Below, piece after piece: positions 1-8,269 of a stretch of DNA of 33,991 nt. The notes below the pieces were generated by a model. It saw only the letters and a list, made by a program, of their open reading frames with translations. It was not told the origin of the DNA and did no database searches. The translations under genes were made by a program, and so were the position numbers. The DNA comes from Actinomadura rupiterrae (GTDB lineage Bacteria > Actinomycetota > Actinomycetes > Streptosporangiales > Streptosporangiaceae): contig NZ_JAMZEA010000023.1 of the NCBI RefSeq assembly GCF_024172125.1, positions 1-33,991 on the forward strand. The letters run 5' to 3'. Positions within the stretch are counted from its first letter, which is position 1. Each line of letters begins with the position of its first letter.

Positions 1-1
1 C

Positions 2-784
2 CACCTGCGCGAACACGGCATCGAGCCGGTCGCCGAACGGCCGCAGGTGGGCCGCCACCTGCAGGACCACCTGGCCATCATGCTGCTGCGGCACTGCCCC
101 GAACCGGTCACGCTGGTCGGCGCCGCCAGCCGCGCGAACATCGCCCGCTACCTGCTGCTGCGGCGCGGGCCGTTCACCTCGAACGTGGGGGAGGGCGTGG
201 TCTACGCGCGCAGCGGCCCGGAGCAGCCCGCGCCCGACCTGGAGCTGGTCTTCGGACCTGTGCCGCTCATCAACGCCGGGCTGGAGGAGCCGACCGAGCA
301 CGGCGTGACGCTCGGGGTCGTCCTGCTGCGTCCCGAATCGTCCGGGCGGATCTCGCTCGCGTCGGACGACCCGTCCGCCAAACCCGCGATCGACCCCGCG
401 TACCTGAGCGCGCCCGGCGACCTGCCGCGCCTGGTCAAGGGCCTGCGGATGGGCGCGAAGCTGCTCGACACCGGGCCCGTGGCGAGGTACGCGGAGCGGC
501 CGATGGTCCCGCATCCGCGGAGCGGTGACGACGAAGATCTGGCGGCGTACGTCCGGGCGCATGCCGAGACGCTTTTCCACCCGACCGGAACCTGCCGGAT
601 GGGCACCGACGAGGACTCGGTCGTCGATCCGGAGCTGCGCGTCCGGGGCGTCGAGGGGCTGCGCGTCGCGGACGCGTCGATCCTGCCGGAGATCATCCGC
701 GGGCACACCAACGCGCCGTCCGTCATGGTCGGGGAGCACGCCGCCGACCTCGTCCGCCGAATCCACCGAATCCGACGAACATGA
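2..784 (+). CDS. GMC family FAD-dependent oxidoreductase, C-terminal part (5' end outside window)
   Basis: This is the C-terminal ~260 residues of a GMC oxidoreductase (choline dehydrogenase / alcohol oxidase superfamily), flavoenzymes that oxidise alcohols. The frame is open from the first base, so the gene starts outside the window with its FAD-binding N-terminus. Visible motifs are VGRHLQDH near the left edge (the conserved GxNLxDH region), HPTGTCRMG (active-site His segment) and LRVADASILPEIIRGHTNAPSVM (the C-terminal GMC signature with second His and Asn). It converges on the aminotransferase gene, with a terminator hairpin between. The substrate cannot be told. Choline or another primary alcohol is possible but not shown. 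Confidence 0.93.
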   Translation, partial: HLREHGIEPVAERPQVGRHLQDHLAIMLLRHCPEPVTLVGAASRANIARYLLLRRGPFTSNVGEGVVYARSGPEQPAPDLELVFGPVPLINAGLEEPTEHGVTLGVVLLRPESSGRISLASDDPSAKPAIDPAYLSAPGDLPRLVKGLRMGAKLLDTGPVARYAERPMVPHPRSGDDEDLAAYVRAHAETLFHPTGTCRMGTDEDSVVDPELRVRGVEGLRVADASILPEIIRGHTNAPSVMVGEHAADLVRRIHRIRRT

Positions 785-786
785 AA

Positions 787-810
787 GGGCGGGGCACACC
801 GGCCCCGCCC
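787..810. terminator. Bidirectional terminator hairpin between convergent genes
   Basis: A perfect 9-bp stem (GGGCGGGGC at 787-795 with GCCCCGCCC at 802-810) and a 6-nt loop lie between the GMC stop and the aminotransferase stop. There is no clear T-run, as is usual in high-GC actinobacteria. It could serve both strands. Confidence 0.7.
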
Positions 811-825
811 CCCACATCGCAACGC

Positions 826-2199
826 CTACAGCTTGGACCAGGCCTCGGTCAGGACGGTCCGGAGGATCTGCTCGATCTCGTCGAACTGCGCCTGGCCCGC
901 GACCAGCGGCGGCGCGAGCTGGACGACCGGGTCGCCGCGGTCGTCGGCGCGGCAGTACAGGCCGTTCTCGAACAGCGCCTTGTCGAGGAAGCCGCGCAGC
1001 AGCCGCTCGGCCTCCTCGCCGGTGAAGGTCTCCTTGGTCGCCTTGTCCTTGACCAGCTCGATCCCGTAGAAGAAGCCGTCGCCGCGGACGTCGCCGACGA
1101 TCGGCAGGTCGAGCAGCTTCTCCAGGGTCGCGCGGAACGCCGCCTCCTCGCGGGACACGTGGCCGAGCAGGTCCTCGCGCTCGAACAGGTCGAGGTTGGC
1201 GAGCGCGACGGCCGACGAGACCGGGTGGCCGCCGAAGGTGTAGCCGTGCGCGAACATGTTCGTGCCCTGCGCGAACGGCTCGAACAGCCGGTCGGCGACG
1301 AGCATGCCTCCGAGCGGCGAGTAGCCCGAGGTCAGGCCCTTGGCGAACGTGATGATGTCGGGCACGAAGTCGAACTTCTGCGAGCCGAACATCGTGCCGA
1401 GCCGTCCGAAGGCGCAGATGACCTCGTCCGACACCAGCAGGACGTCGTGCTTGTCGCAGATCTCCCGGACGCGCTGGAAGTACCCGGGCGGCGGCGGGAA
1501 GCAGCCGCCCGCGTTCTGCACCGGCTCCAGGAAGACGGCCGCGACCGTGTCCGGGCCCTCGAACTCGATGGCCTCGTCGATCCGGTCGGCGGCCCAGCGG
1601 CCGAACGCCTCCGGGTCGCCGCCGTGCTCGGGCGCGCGGTAGATGTTGGTGTTCGGGACGCGGAACGCGGACGGCACGAGCGGCTCGTAGGGGGCCTTGA
1701 TGCCGGGCAGGCCGGTCAGCGACAGCGCGCCGTGCGGGGTGCCGTGGTAGGCGACCGCGCGGCTGATCACCTTGTGCTTGGTGGGCTTGCCGACGAGCTT
1801 GAAGTAGTGCTTGGCGAGCTTCCAGGCGCTCTCGACCGCCTCGCCGCCGCCGGTGGTGAAGAACACCCGGTTCAGGTCGCCGGGCGCGAGGTCGGCGAGC
1901 CGCGCGGCAAGCTCGACCGCCTTCGGGTGGCCGTAGGACCAGATCGGGAAGTACGCCAGCTCGGCGGCCTGCTTGGCGGCGGCCTGCGCCAGCTCCTCCC
2001 GGCCGTGCCCGGCCTGCACGGTGAACAGCCCGGCGAGACCGTCCAGGTAGCGGCGCCCCTTGTCGTCGAAGACGTACGCGCCCTCGCCGCGGACGATCAT
2101 CGGGACCTCGGCTCCGGCCGCGACCGGGGCGTGCCGGGCGAAGTGCATCCAGAGGTGGTCGCGGGCGGCCGACTGCAGCGACTCGGACGGCTGTGTCAT
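826..2199 (-). CDS. Class III PLP-dependent aminotransferase
   Basis: A 457-residue fold-type I, class III aminotransferase, a family that moves amino groups from omega-amino acids, diamines or beta-alanine-like donors to pyruvate or 2-oxoglutarate. Seen in the sequence: the FTTGGGEAVESAWK phosphate-binding region (about 114-127), SDEVICAFGRLG with the PLP-pyridine Asp258, and ITFAKGLTSGYSPLGG with the Schiff-base Lys287. Length is normal. The ATG start is preceded by a GAGGGAAGA ribosome site. It diverges from the alpha/beta hydrolase gene. The donor is not decided by the sequence; beta-alanine, taurine or putrescine are candidates, and the neighbouring GMC oxidoreductase gives no firm hint. 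Confidence 0.92.
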   Translation of the reverse strand: MTQPSESLQSAARDHLWMHFARHAPVAAGAEVPMIVRGEGAYVFDDKGRRYLDGLAGLFTVQAGHGREELAQAAAKQAAELAYFPIWSYGHPKAVELAARLADLAPGDLNRVFFTTGGGEAVESAWKLAKHYFKLVGKPTKHKVISRAVAYHGTPHGALSLTGLPGIKAPYEPLVPSAFRVPNTNIYRAPEHGGDPEAFGRWAADRIDEAIEFEGPDTVAAVFLEPVQNAGGCFPPPPGYFQRVREICDKHDVLLVSDEVICAFGRLGTMFGSQKFDFVPDIITFAKGLTSGYSPLGGMLVADRLFEPFAQGTNMFAHGYTFGGHPVSSAVALANLDLFEREDLLGHVSREEAAFRATLEKLLDLPIVGDVRGDGFFYGIELVKDKATKETFTGEEAERLLRGFLDKALFENGLYCRADDRGDPVVQLAPPLVAGQAQFDEIEQILRTVLTEAWSKL

Positions 2200-2224
2200 C
2201 TCTTCCCTCGCAAAGCCGAAGACT

Positions 2225-2240
2225 CTCGCGTATATGCGAG
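2225..2240. promoter_or_regulatory. Near-palindrome over a possible -10 of the aminotransferase gene
   Basis: CTCGC-GTATAT-GCGAG has 5-bp perfect arms and an AT-rich centre, 26 bp upstream of the aminotransferase start. On the minus strand the centre reads TATACG and could be the -10 box, so a repressor bound here would block transcription. No cognate regulator lies next to it. Confidence 0.35.
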
Positions 2241-2427
2241 CGATCCAGTTGTCTTGATGCTAACCAACCACTGATTCCGATGTAAACAGGGCGGCAGAAT
2301 TACGAGATCCGTACATCCGTGAGGCTTCTCACCGTCCGCAGCCCGCGCGGTGCGGGCGGCGCGGTGCGGGCGGCGCGCGGTTCGGTAGGGTCGTCGGGGC
2401 GGAGCGAGCGCTTGGGAGGTCGGGCCG

Positions 2428-3312
2428 ATGGCGGACGTTCGGACGGGCACGGTCGAGGCGGACGGGCTGGAGTTCGGCTACCTGGCGGCGGGTCCCGCGT
2501 CCGGGCCGCTGGCGCTGTGCCTGCACGGCTTCCCCGATTCCGCGCATACCTGGCGGCACCTGCTGCCCGAGCTGGCCGCGGCCGGATACCGCGCGGTAGC
2601 GCCGTTCATGCGCGGCTACGCGCCCACCGCGATCCCGGCGGACGGCGCGTTCCAGACAGGCGCGCTCGCCGCCGACGCGAACGCCTTGCACGAAGTGTTC
2701 GGCGGCGACGGCGAGGCCGTCCTGATCGGGCACGACTGGGGAGCAGCGGCGGCCTACGGCGCGGCAGGGTCCGCGCCCGAGCGGTGGCGACGCGTCGTCA
2801 CCCTCGCCTTGCCGCCGACCGGCGCGATCCTCCAGGCGTTCTTCGCCTACGAGCAGCTCAAGCGCTCGTTCTACGTCTTCCTCATGCAGACGCCGCTCGC
2901 CGCGATGGCGATGACCGAGGACTTCGTCGCGGGCCTGTGGCGCGACTGGTCGCCGGGCTACGAGGCGGCGGCGGACGTCCCGCGCTTCATGGAGTGCATG
3001 GCGACTCCGGCCCACATGGAGGCGGCGATCGGCTACTACCGGGCGATGCTGGATTCGTCCCGGCATCTGCCCCGCTATGCGTCCGAGCAGGACGCAACGG
3101 GTAAACCGGGATCACAACCTACTCTGTACCTGCACGGCGGCTCCGACGGCTGCTTCGGCGCGGACGGGGTGTTCGCCGACCGTGCGGCGCTGCTCGCGCA
3201 GCTCCCGCCGGGGTCGCGCGCCGAGATCGTCCCGGACAGCGGGCACTTCCTGCATCTGGAGCGTCCGGACGAGGTGAACCGGCACGTCCTGGAGTGGCTC
3301 GCGGCCCGCTGA
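2428..3312 (+). CDS. Alpha/beta hydrolase, epoxide-hydrolase-like
   Basis: A 294-residue alpha/beta-fold hydrolase. LHGFPD (32-37) forms the HGxP oxyanion-hole motif typical of epoxide hydrolases and haloalkane dehalogenases. GHDWGA (101-106) puts an aspartate, Asp103, at the nucleophile elbow rather than serine. GHFLHLERP supplies His273. An Asp nucleophile with HGxP favours opening of an epoxide over ester cleavage. No signal peptide is visible, so it is probably cytoplasmic. ATG start with GGGAGGT upstream. The P450 genes follow 116 bp downstream. Epoxides made by a P450 would be logical substrates, but that is inference from position only. Confidence 0.9.
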   Translation: MADVRTGTVEADGLEFGYLAAGPASGPLALCLHGFPDSAHTWRHLLPELAAAGYRAVAPFMRGYAPTAIPADGAFQTGALAADANALHEVFGGDGEAVLIGHDWGAAAAYGAAGSAPERWRRVVTLALPPTGAILQAFFAYEQLKRSFYVFLMQTPLAAMAMTEDFVAGLWRDWSPGYEAAADVPRFMECMATPAHMEAAIGYYRAMLDSSRHLPRYASEQDATGKPGSQPTLYLHGGSDGCFGADGVFADRAALLAQLPPGSRAEIVPDSGHFLHLERPDEVNRHVLEWLAAR

Positions 3313-3385
3313 GGCCCGTTCGCCGAGGCCGACGAGTTCGACGGGATTCGCGCGTGCCGTGCCGGGTTCCGGCAGAGTGGATGTA

Positions 3386-3404
3386 AACCGAATCTGATTC
3401 TGTT
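3386..3404. promoter_or_regulatory. 19-bp palindrome upstream of the first P450 gene
   Basis: The sequence AAC-C-GAATC-T-GATTC-T-GTT is symmetrical about 3395 with one mismatched pair (3389/3401). It lies 25 bp before the P450 start, in the place of a repressor operator. It differs from the palindrome before the second P450. Confidence 0.5.
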
Positions 3405-3428
3405 CACTTCCGCCGTGGAGGGTGCGCG

Positions 3429-4679
3429 ATGCTCAGAGCCGAGGACATCGACCTGACCGACTGGGCGTTCTGGCGGCGCCCGCTGGACGAGCGCCATGCC
3501 GCGTTCCGGGTGCTGCGCTACGAGGCGAGCCTGCCGCGCTACGACGAGCCGGACGTCCCGATCGTCCCGCGCGGGCCCGGCTACCACGCGGTGACCAGGC
3601 ACGCGGACGTGGTCGAGGCGTCCCGGCGGCCGCGCGACTTCTGCTCCGGACGCGGCGCGATCAGCATCCTGGACATGCCCGGCGACATGCACGAGTACTT
3701 CGGCTCGATGATCAGCATGGACGACCCGCGGCACGCCCGGCTGCGCCGCATCGTGTCCGGGGCGTTCTCGCCGCGGATGGTGAAGCGCGTCGAGGAGCGC
3801 GTCGAGGAGGTCGCCGCCGGGATCGCCCGCGACCTGGCCGCCGGGCGCGGAAGCGGCGACTTCGTCGCGGACGTCGCGTCCCGCCTCCCCTTGAAGGTCA
3901 TCTGCGACCTGATGGGCATCGGCCCGGACCACTACGACGCCGTGCTGACCGCGACCAACATCATCCTGGCCGGCAACGACCCCGAGTTCCTGCCCGCCGA
4001 GGACCCCGACGAGGCCGCGCTCGCGCTGCTCACGGCCGGGGAGGCGCTCAAGGGCATCGTCGGGGAGCTGGGCCGCGAGCGCCGCGAGAACCCCACCGAC
4101 GACCTGACGTCCGCGCTGGTCAACGCCAACATCGAGGACGAGTCGCTCACCGACCAGGAGCTCGGCTCGTTCTTCATCCTGCTCGTCGTCGCCGGGAACG
4201 AGACGACCCGCAACGCGATCGCGCACGGCCTGCACCTGTTCACGACCCATCCCGACCAGCGCGCATTGCTGGACGAGGACTTCGACGGACGCATCGGCGG
4301 AGCCGTCGAGGAGATCGTCCGCTACGTGTCCCCGGTGATCTGGATGCGCCGCACCGCCACCCGCGACACCGATCTGAACGGCTACCCGGTCTCCGAGGGC
4401 GACAAGCTGCTGCTCTACTACGGCTCGGCCAACCGCGACGAGACCGTTTTCACCGATCCCGACCGCTTCGACGTCCTGCGCAATCCGAACCCGCACGTCG
4501 GTTTCGGCGGCCCCGGCCCGCACTTCTGCCTGGGCGCGCACCTGGCCAGGCGCGAGATCACGGTGATGTTCCGCGAGCTGTTCGCCGCGCTGCCGGAGAT
4601 CCGTTCGACCGGCGAGCCCGTCCGGCTGGAGTCCAACTTCATCAACGGCATCAAGCGGATGGCCTACGAACCCGGCTGA
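3429..4679 (+). CDS. Cytochrome P450 (first of a tandem pair)
   Basis: A 416-residue soluble bacterial P450 monooxygenase. The I-helix oxygen-activation motif is AGNETT (255-260), the K-helix ExxR is in EEIVRYVSP, and the haem loop FGGPGPHFCLGAH has the axial thiolate Cys367. It is similar along its whole length to the next gene, with Cys at the same residue number, so the two look like a tandem duplication. The style of the haem loop and the MDDPRHARLR segment resemble the actinobacterial sterol/lipid P450 groups (CYP124/125/142-like), but the family number cannot be assigned by eye. No ferredoxin gene is nearby, so redox partners must be supplied elsewhere. ATG start with GGAGGG about 8 bases upstream. 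Confidence 0.95.
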   Translation: MLRAEDIDLTDWAFWRRPLDERHAAFRVLRYEASLPRYDEPDVPIVPRGPGYHAVTRHADVVEASRRPRDFCSGRGAISILDMPGDMHEYFGSMISMDDPRHARLRRIVSGAFSPRMVKRVEERVEEVAAGIARDLAAGRGSGDFVADVASRLPLKVICDLMGIGPDHYDAVLTATNIILAGNDPEFLPAEDPDEAALALLTAGEALKGIVGELGRERRENPTDDLTSALVNANIEDESLTDQELGSFFILLVVAGNETTRNAIAHGLHLFTTHPDQRALLDEDFDGRIGGAVEEIVRYVSPVIWMRRTATRDTDLNGYPVSEGDKLLLYYGSANRDETVFTDPDRFDVLRNPNPHVGFGGPGPHFCLGAHLARREITVMFRELFAALPEIRSTGEPVRLESNFINGIKRMAYEPG

Positions 4680-4709
4680 GCCCCGAAGCGGGCAGATCGG
4701 CGGACGGGG

Positions 4710-4737
4710 TTGACGCAAGCGCTTGCTTTGCAACGAT
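4710..4737 (+). promoter_or_regulatory. Promoter with 12-bp perfect palindromic operator before the second P450
   Basis: TTGACG (4710-4715), a 16-bp spacer and AACGAT (4732-4737) look like -35 and -10 boxes. The perfect palindrome GCAAGCGCTTGC (4715-4726) sits in the spacer. Its CAAGnnCTTG core equals the core of the KstR2 motif known in mycobacteria (AnCAAGnnCTTGnT), with only the first A not matched. A TetR-type repressor of lipid or steroid breakdown is a reasonable guess; none is encoded next to it. Confidence 0.6.
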
Positions 4738-4768
4738 GGGAGGGACGCGCGGGAGAGGCGGTGGTCCG

Positions 4769-6016
4769 ATGGACGGCATCGACCTGGCGGATCTGGGGTT
4801 CTGGGCCCGGCCGCTGGAGGAGCGCGCGGCGGCGTTCGCGGCGCTGCGCCGCCTGGACCGCCCGCCGCACTACGCCGAGGTCGAGATCCCGGAGATGGAG
4901 GCGTTCGGGTTCCGCCGCGGGGACGGCCAGTACGCGCTGGTCAAGTACGCGGACGTGGCGGAGGCGAGCCGCCGTCCCGAGGTGTTCTGCTCCTCGCGCG
5001 GCACGGTCGCCGGGACCCTCGACCCGCCGCCGGAGTTCATGGAGTACTTCGGCTCCATGATCACCATGGACGACCCGCGGCACGCCCGGCTGCGCCGGAT
5101 CGTCTCGCGCGCGTTCACCGCCGGCGTGATCGCCCGGATCACCGGCGCGATCGACGCCGCGGCCGTCCGGATCATCGAGGACTTCCGGCCCAAGGGCGGC
5201 GGCGACTTCGTCGCCGAGGTCGCCGGGCGGCTGCCCCTGAAGATCATCTGCGATCTGATGGGCGTCCCGGAGGACAAGCACGACCGGGTGTTCGAGCTGT
5301 CCAACCTGATCGTCGGCTCGCTCGACCCCGAGTACGTGCCCGACCTCGCCGAGATCGGGCCGAGCGTGATCGCGGCGGGCGAGGAGCTGCGCCAGATGGT
5401 CTACGACCTGGCCGCCGAGCGCGCCGACAAGCCCGAGGACGACCTGACGTCCGTCCTCATGGCGGCGAACGTCGAGGGCGAGTCGCTCACCGGCAAGGAG
5501 CTGGGCTCGTTCTTCATCCTGCTGATCGTCGCGGGCAACGAGACGACCCGGAACGCGACCGCGCACGGCCTGGACCTGCTCACCCGGCACCCCGAGCAGC
5601 GCGCGCTCTGGATGTCGGACTTCGAGCGCTACGCCCCGACGGCCGTCGAGGAGATCGTCCGGTATGCGAGCCCGGTGACGTTCATGCGCCGCACCGTGAC
5701 CCGCGACTACGAGCTGGGCGGGCACACCTTCAAGGACGGCGACAAGGTCCTCCTGTACTACTGCTCGGCTAACCGGGACGAGACGGTCTTCACCGATCCG
5801 GACACGTTCGACATCACCCGCGACCCGAACCCGCACCTCGGTTTCGGCGCGCCCGGCCCGCACTTCTGCCTCGGCGCGCACCTCGCCCGCCAGGAGCTGA
5901 CCGTGATGTTCCGCGAGCTGTTCCGGCGGCTGCCCGAAATCCGGGCCACGGCCCCGCCGGAACGTCTCACGTCGGCGTTCATCAACGGCATCAAGCACCT
6001 GGAGTGCGCGTTCTGA
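4769..6016 (+). CDS. Cytochrome P450 (second of a tandem pair)
   Basis: A 415-residue P450 closely similar to the preceding gene. It has AGNETT in the I helix, EEIVRYASP with the ExxR motif, and FGAPGPHFCLGAH with haem Cys367. The start ATG at 4769 is chosen because GGGAGAGG lies 10 bases upstream and the protein then lines up with its neighbour from the first residues (MDGIDLADLGFW against EDIDLTDWAFW). The reading frame stays open far upstream through the first P450 gene, but that part is antisense-like noise in another frame of a real gene. Its stop is only 5 bases from the stop of the convergent SDR gene. A separate promoter suggests control distinct from the first copy. Confidence 0.95.
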   Translation: MDGIDLADLGFWARPLEERAAAFAALRRLDRPPHYAEVEIPEMEAFGFRRGDGQYALVKYADVAEASRRPEVFCSSRGTVAGTLDPPPEFMEYFGSMITMDDPRHARLRRIVSRAFTAGVIARITGAIDAAAVRIIEDFRPKGGGDFVAEVAGRLPLKIICDLMGVPEDKHDRVFELSNLIVGSLDPEYVPDLAEIGPSVIAAGEELRQMVYDLAAERADKPEDDLTSVLMAANVEGESLTGKELGSFFILLIVAGNETTRNATAHGLDLLTRHPEQRALWMSDFERYAPTAVEEIVRYASPVTFMRRTVTRDYELGGHTFKDGDKVLLYYCSANRDETVFTDPDTFDITRDPNPHLGFGAPGPHFCLGAHLARQELTVMFRELFRRLPEIRATAPPERLTSAFINGIKHLECAF

Positions 6017-6021
6017 CCCCG

Positions 6022-6753
6022 CTACCAGGGCAGCGGCTCGGTGCCGGTGAAGAAGCCGCCGGACGGACCGTCCGCGTCCAGGAGGGCGAGCGGGACGACG
6101 CAGGCCGCGCCCTCCTCGACGGTCTGCGGGCCGCTGTGCCCGTTGATGTCGGTCGCCGTGTAGCCGGGGTTGGCCGCGTTGACCTTGATCCCGGTACCGG
6201 CCAGCTCCTTGGCATACGACAGCGTGATCCCGTTCAGGGCGGACTTGGACGAGTTGTACGCCATCAGGTTGAACGGGTAGTAGATGCTCTCCGGGTCGCT
6301 GAGCAGGGTGAGGGAGCCCAGCTCGCTCGACACGTTCACGATCCGCGCGGCCTCTGCGCGGCGCAGCAGCGGCAGCATCGCGTTCGTCACCGCCACGACG
6401 CCGAACACGTTGGTCTCATAGGTGGCGCGGAGCGCCTTCAGCGGCAGCTCGCTGGGGGAGACGCTCGCTTCCGCCGGCGCGATCCCCGCGTTGTTGACCA
6501 GGACGTCGAGCCGTCCGTACTCGGCCTCGACCCACTTGGCCGCCGCCCGCACGCTTGCCTCGTCCGTGACGTCCAGCTGGACGAACCGCGCGTCGATCCC
6601 CTCGTCGACGAGCAGAGCCGCGGCCGGCTCCCCGCGCTCGGCGGCCCGCGCCGCCACGATGACGGTCATGCCTTCGCGGCCCAGCTGCCGGGCCGCCTCG
6701 AAACCGATTCCCTTGTTGGCCCCGGTGATCAGGGCGATGCGCTTCTCGCTCAT
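6022..6753 (-). CDS. Short-chain dehydrogenase/reductase (SDR)
   Basis: A 243-residue classical SDR using NAD(P)H. TGANKGIG (10-17) is the cofactor-binding glycine motif, NNAG is at 87-90, the catalytic Ser is at about 142, and YNSSK gives Tyr166 and Lys170. The residues around Lys14 and Arg36-37 favour NADPH, which is family knowledge rather than proof. The insertion before the active-site Tyr makes it resemble carbonyl-reductase-like SDRs. I chose the ATG at 6753 because MSEKRIALITG is the normal SDR beginning; a GTG 21 bases upstream would add seven residues. It diverges from the MmyB-like regulator, a pairing often seen for SDR genes controlled by that family. Confidence 0.93.
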   Translation of the reverse strand: MSEKRIALITGANKGIGFEAARQLGREGMTVIVAARAAERGEPAAALLVDEGIDARFVQLDVTDEASVRAAAKWVEAEYGRLDVLVNNAGIAPAEASVSPSELPLKALRATYETNVFGVVAVTNAMLPLLRRAEAARIVNVSSELGSLTLLSDPESIYYPFNLMAYNSSKSALNGITLSYAKELAGTGIKVNAANPGYTATDINGHSGPQTVEEGAACVVPLALLDADGPSGGFFTGTEPLPW

Positions 6754-6856
6754 GCCGTCCACCCTGGCCCGCACCCGGCCGCGAGCAGGAGAGACCGCCC
6801 GAAGCTGGGATCAGCGATACCACCCTGAACCCGCCGAACCGGGCGACAATGGACGC

Positions 6857-7714
6857 GTGGAGAAGGACCAGCTCGCGGAGTTCCTGCGCACCCGCCGCGC
6901 CCGCATCGGCCCGGAGGACGTCGGCCTGCCGTCCGGCGCGCGCCGCCGCACGCCCGGCCTGCGCCGCGAGGAGGTCGCGCGCCTGGCCGACATGTCGGTG
7001 GACTACTACATCAGGCTGGAGCAGGGACGCGGCCCCAACCCGTCCAGGCAGATCCTGGGCGCGCTCGCCCGCGCGCTCCGGCTGAGCGACGACGAGCGCA
7101 CGCACCTGTTCAACCTGGCAGGCGAGCCGCCCGTGCCGCCGCAAGGTCCGCCGCAGGACGTCCCGCCCGGCATCGTCCACCTGCTGGAACGCATGGACGA
7201 CACCCCCGCCTACGTGCTGGACGCGGCGTACAACGTCCTCGCCTGGAACGCGATGGCGGCAGCGCTGATCGCCGACTTCTCGGTGCTGCCGCCCAACGAC
7301 CGCAACCCCATGCGCTGGTTCTTCCTGGTCAAGGAGTCGGCCGACATCTGCCCGGAGAGCGAGTACTTCCAGTTCGCCCGCGAATCGGCCGCTGACCTAC
7401 GCGCCGCCCAGGGCCGCTACCCGAATGACCCGGGCATCCGCTCCCTGCTAGACGAACTGCACGAGAAAAGCGCTCTGTTCCGTCTCGTATGGGCCGAGCA
7501 CGACGTCGAGGTCCGCCGCACCAACAAGAAGACGATGACCCACCCGGCAGTGGGAAAGCTCGAACTCCACTGCGACGTCCTACTCGTCCCCGAAAAGGAC
7601 CAGAAGGTCATCCTCTACACGGCCACTCCGGGCACCGAGTCCCACGAGGCCCTGAAACTCCTTCGCGTCATCGGGACGCAGAAGATGCAGCCGGAGAACT
7701 CCCGAGTTCCCTGA
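6857..7714 (+). CDS. XRE-type regulator with MmyB-like ligand-binding domain
   Basis: A 285-residue transcription factor. Residues ~5-75 form a helix-turn-helix; the text RTPGLRREEVARLADMSVDY followed by YIRLEQGRGPNPS is the hallmark of this family. The rest is the MmyB-like (MLTR_LBD) sensor domain. Such proteins usually sit divergent from an SDR or oxidoreductase that they control, as here. The start is the GTG at 6857; no ribosome site is visible, and GACAAT 7-12 bases before it could be a -10 box of a leaderless message. The last 47 bases overlap the tail of the convergent ATPase gene. The ligand is unknown. Confidence 0.9.
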   Translation: MEKDQLAEFLRTRRARIGPEDVGLPSGARRRTPGLRREEVARLADMSVDYYIRLEQGRGPNPSRQILGALARALRLSDDERTHLFNLAGEPPVPPQGPPQDVPPGIVHLLERMDDTPAYVLDAAYNVLAWNAMAAALIADFSVLPPNDRNPMRWFFLVKESADICPESEYFQFARESAADLRAAQGRYPNDPGIRSLLDELHEKSALFRLVWAEHDVEVRRTNKKTMTHPAVGKLELHCDVLLVPEKDQKVILYTATPGTESHEALKLLRVIGTQKMQPENSRVP

Positions 7715-8123
7715 TCGGTCCGTCCGTATTCGCGGGTTCATCGGCGGCTAGCACCGCCCACACGATCTTCAACCCGCCCGCCGTGAACCGGTGGCCGAAC
7801 TGCACGGCCAGCGCCCGCACCATGAAGAGCCCGCGCCCCGACTCGGCGAGCAGGTCGAGTTCCTGACCCGGCTTGGGCCAGCGCGGCTCGTCCGGCGAAT
7901 GGTCGTGCACCTCGATCAGGACGTGCCCGCCCGCGCGGATAAGGCGCAGCCCGAAAAGCGACCCCTGCGCCTGCACGACGGCCACGTTGGCGACGAACTC
8001 CCCGACGATGACCTCCGCATCGTCCCGGAGCTCGGAAAGCCCCCACTCCGCGAGAACCTGCCTGGTCAGCAGCCGCGCGGTATCGGACGCATCCGAATTC
8101 ACGAACAACGCCCGCCGGAACAT
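7668..8123 (-). CDS. RsbW-type ATP-binding protein (anti-sigma-like, HATPase_c_2)
   Basis: A 151-residue single-domain GHKL ATPase of the kind found as anti-sigma factors or stand-alone regulators in actinobacteria. The N-box region is EVIVGEFVANVAV (the Asn is kept but the usual ELVTNAxRH is altered), VLIEVHDHSP is the region after it, and ESGRGLFMVRAL is the G-box. The start ATG at 8123 follows a G-rich ribosome site (GGCGGGGGG). It diverges from the Scr1-type HTH gene and, with the DUF397 genes, makes an abaA/whiJ-like set. Its 3' end overlaps the MmyB-like gene by 47 bases on the opposite strand. The target sigma factor or partner is unknown. Confidence 0.88.
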   Translation of the reverse strand: MFRRALFVNSDASDTARLLTRQVLAEWGLSELRDDAEVIVGEFVANVAVVQAQGSLFGLRLIRAGGHVLIEVHDHSPDEPRWPKPGQELDLLAESGRGLFMVRALAVQFGHRFTAGGLKIVWAVLAADEPANTDGPIRELGSSPAASSASR

Positions 8124-8183
8124 CCCCCCGCCGCCCCGCCCCTGCTCACCCACCCGCACCACCCACCTTCCAGAATTTCTGTG

Positions 8184-8198
8184 CTGTGAATCACACAG
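8184..8198. promoter_or_regulatory. Inverted repeat between the ATPase and HTH genes
   Basis: CTGTG-AATCA-CACAG has 5-bp perfect arms. It lies in the divergent gap, just before the promoter of the HTH gene, and is a candidate binding site for that protein. Confidence 0.45.
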
Positions 8199-8203
8199 TT
8201 CTC

Positions 8204-8232
8204 CTGACAGTGCGTGATGTCGCGTGTACGGT
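8204..8232 (+). promoter_or_regulatory. Promoter of the Scr1-type HTH / DUF397 operon
   Basis: CTGACA (8204-8209) and TACGGT (8227-8232) with a 17-bp spacer fit a housekeeping sigma promoter. The message would start about 30 bases before the ATG at 8270. Confidence 0.55.
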
Positions 8233-8269
8233 CGGCATCTGGGAAACATTGGGAAAGTAGGTGGACGGC

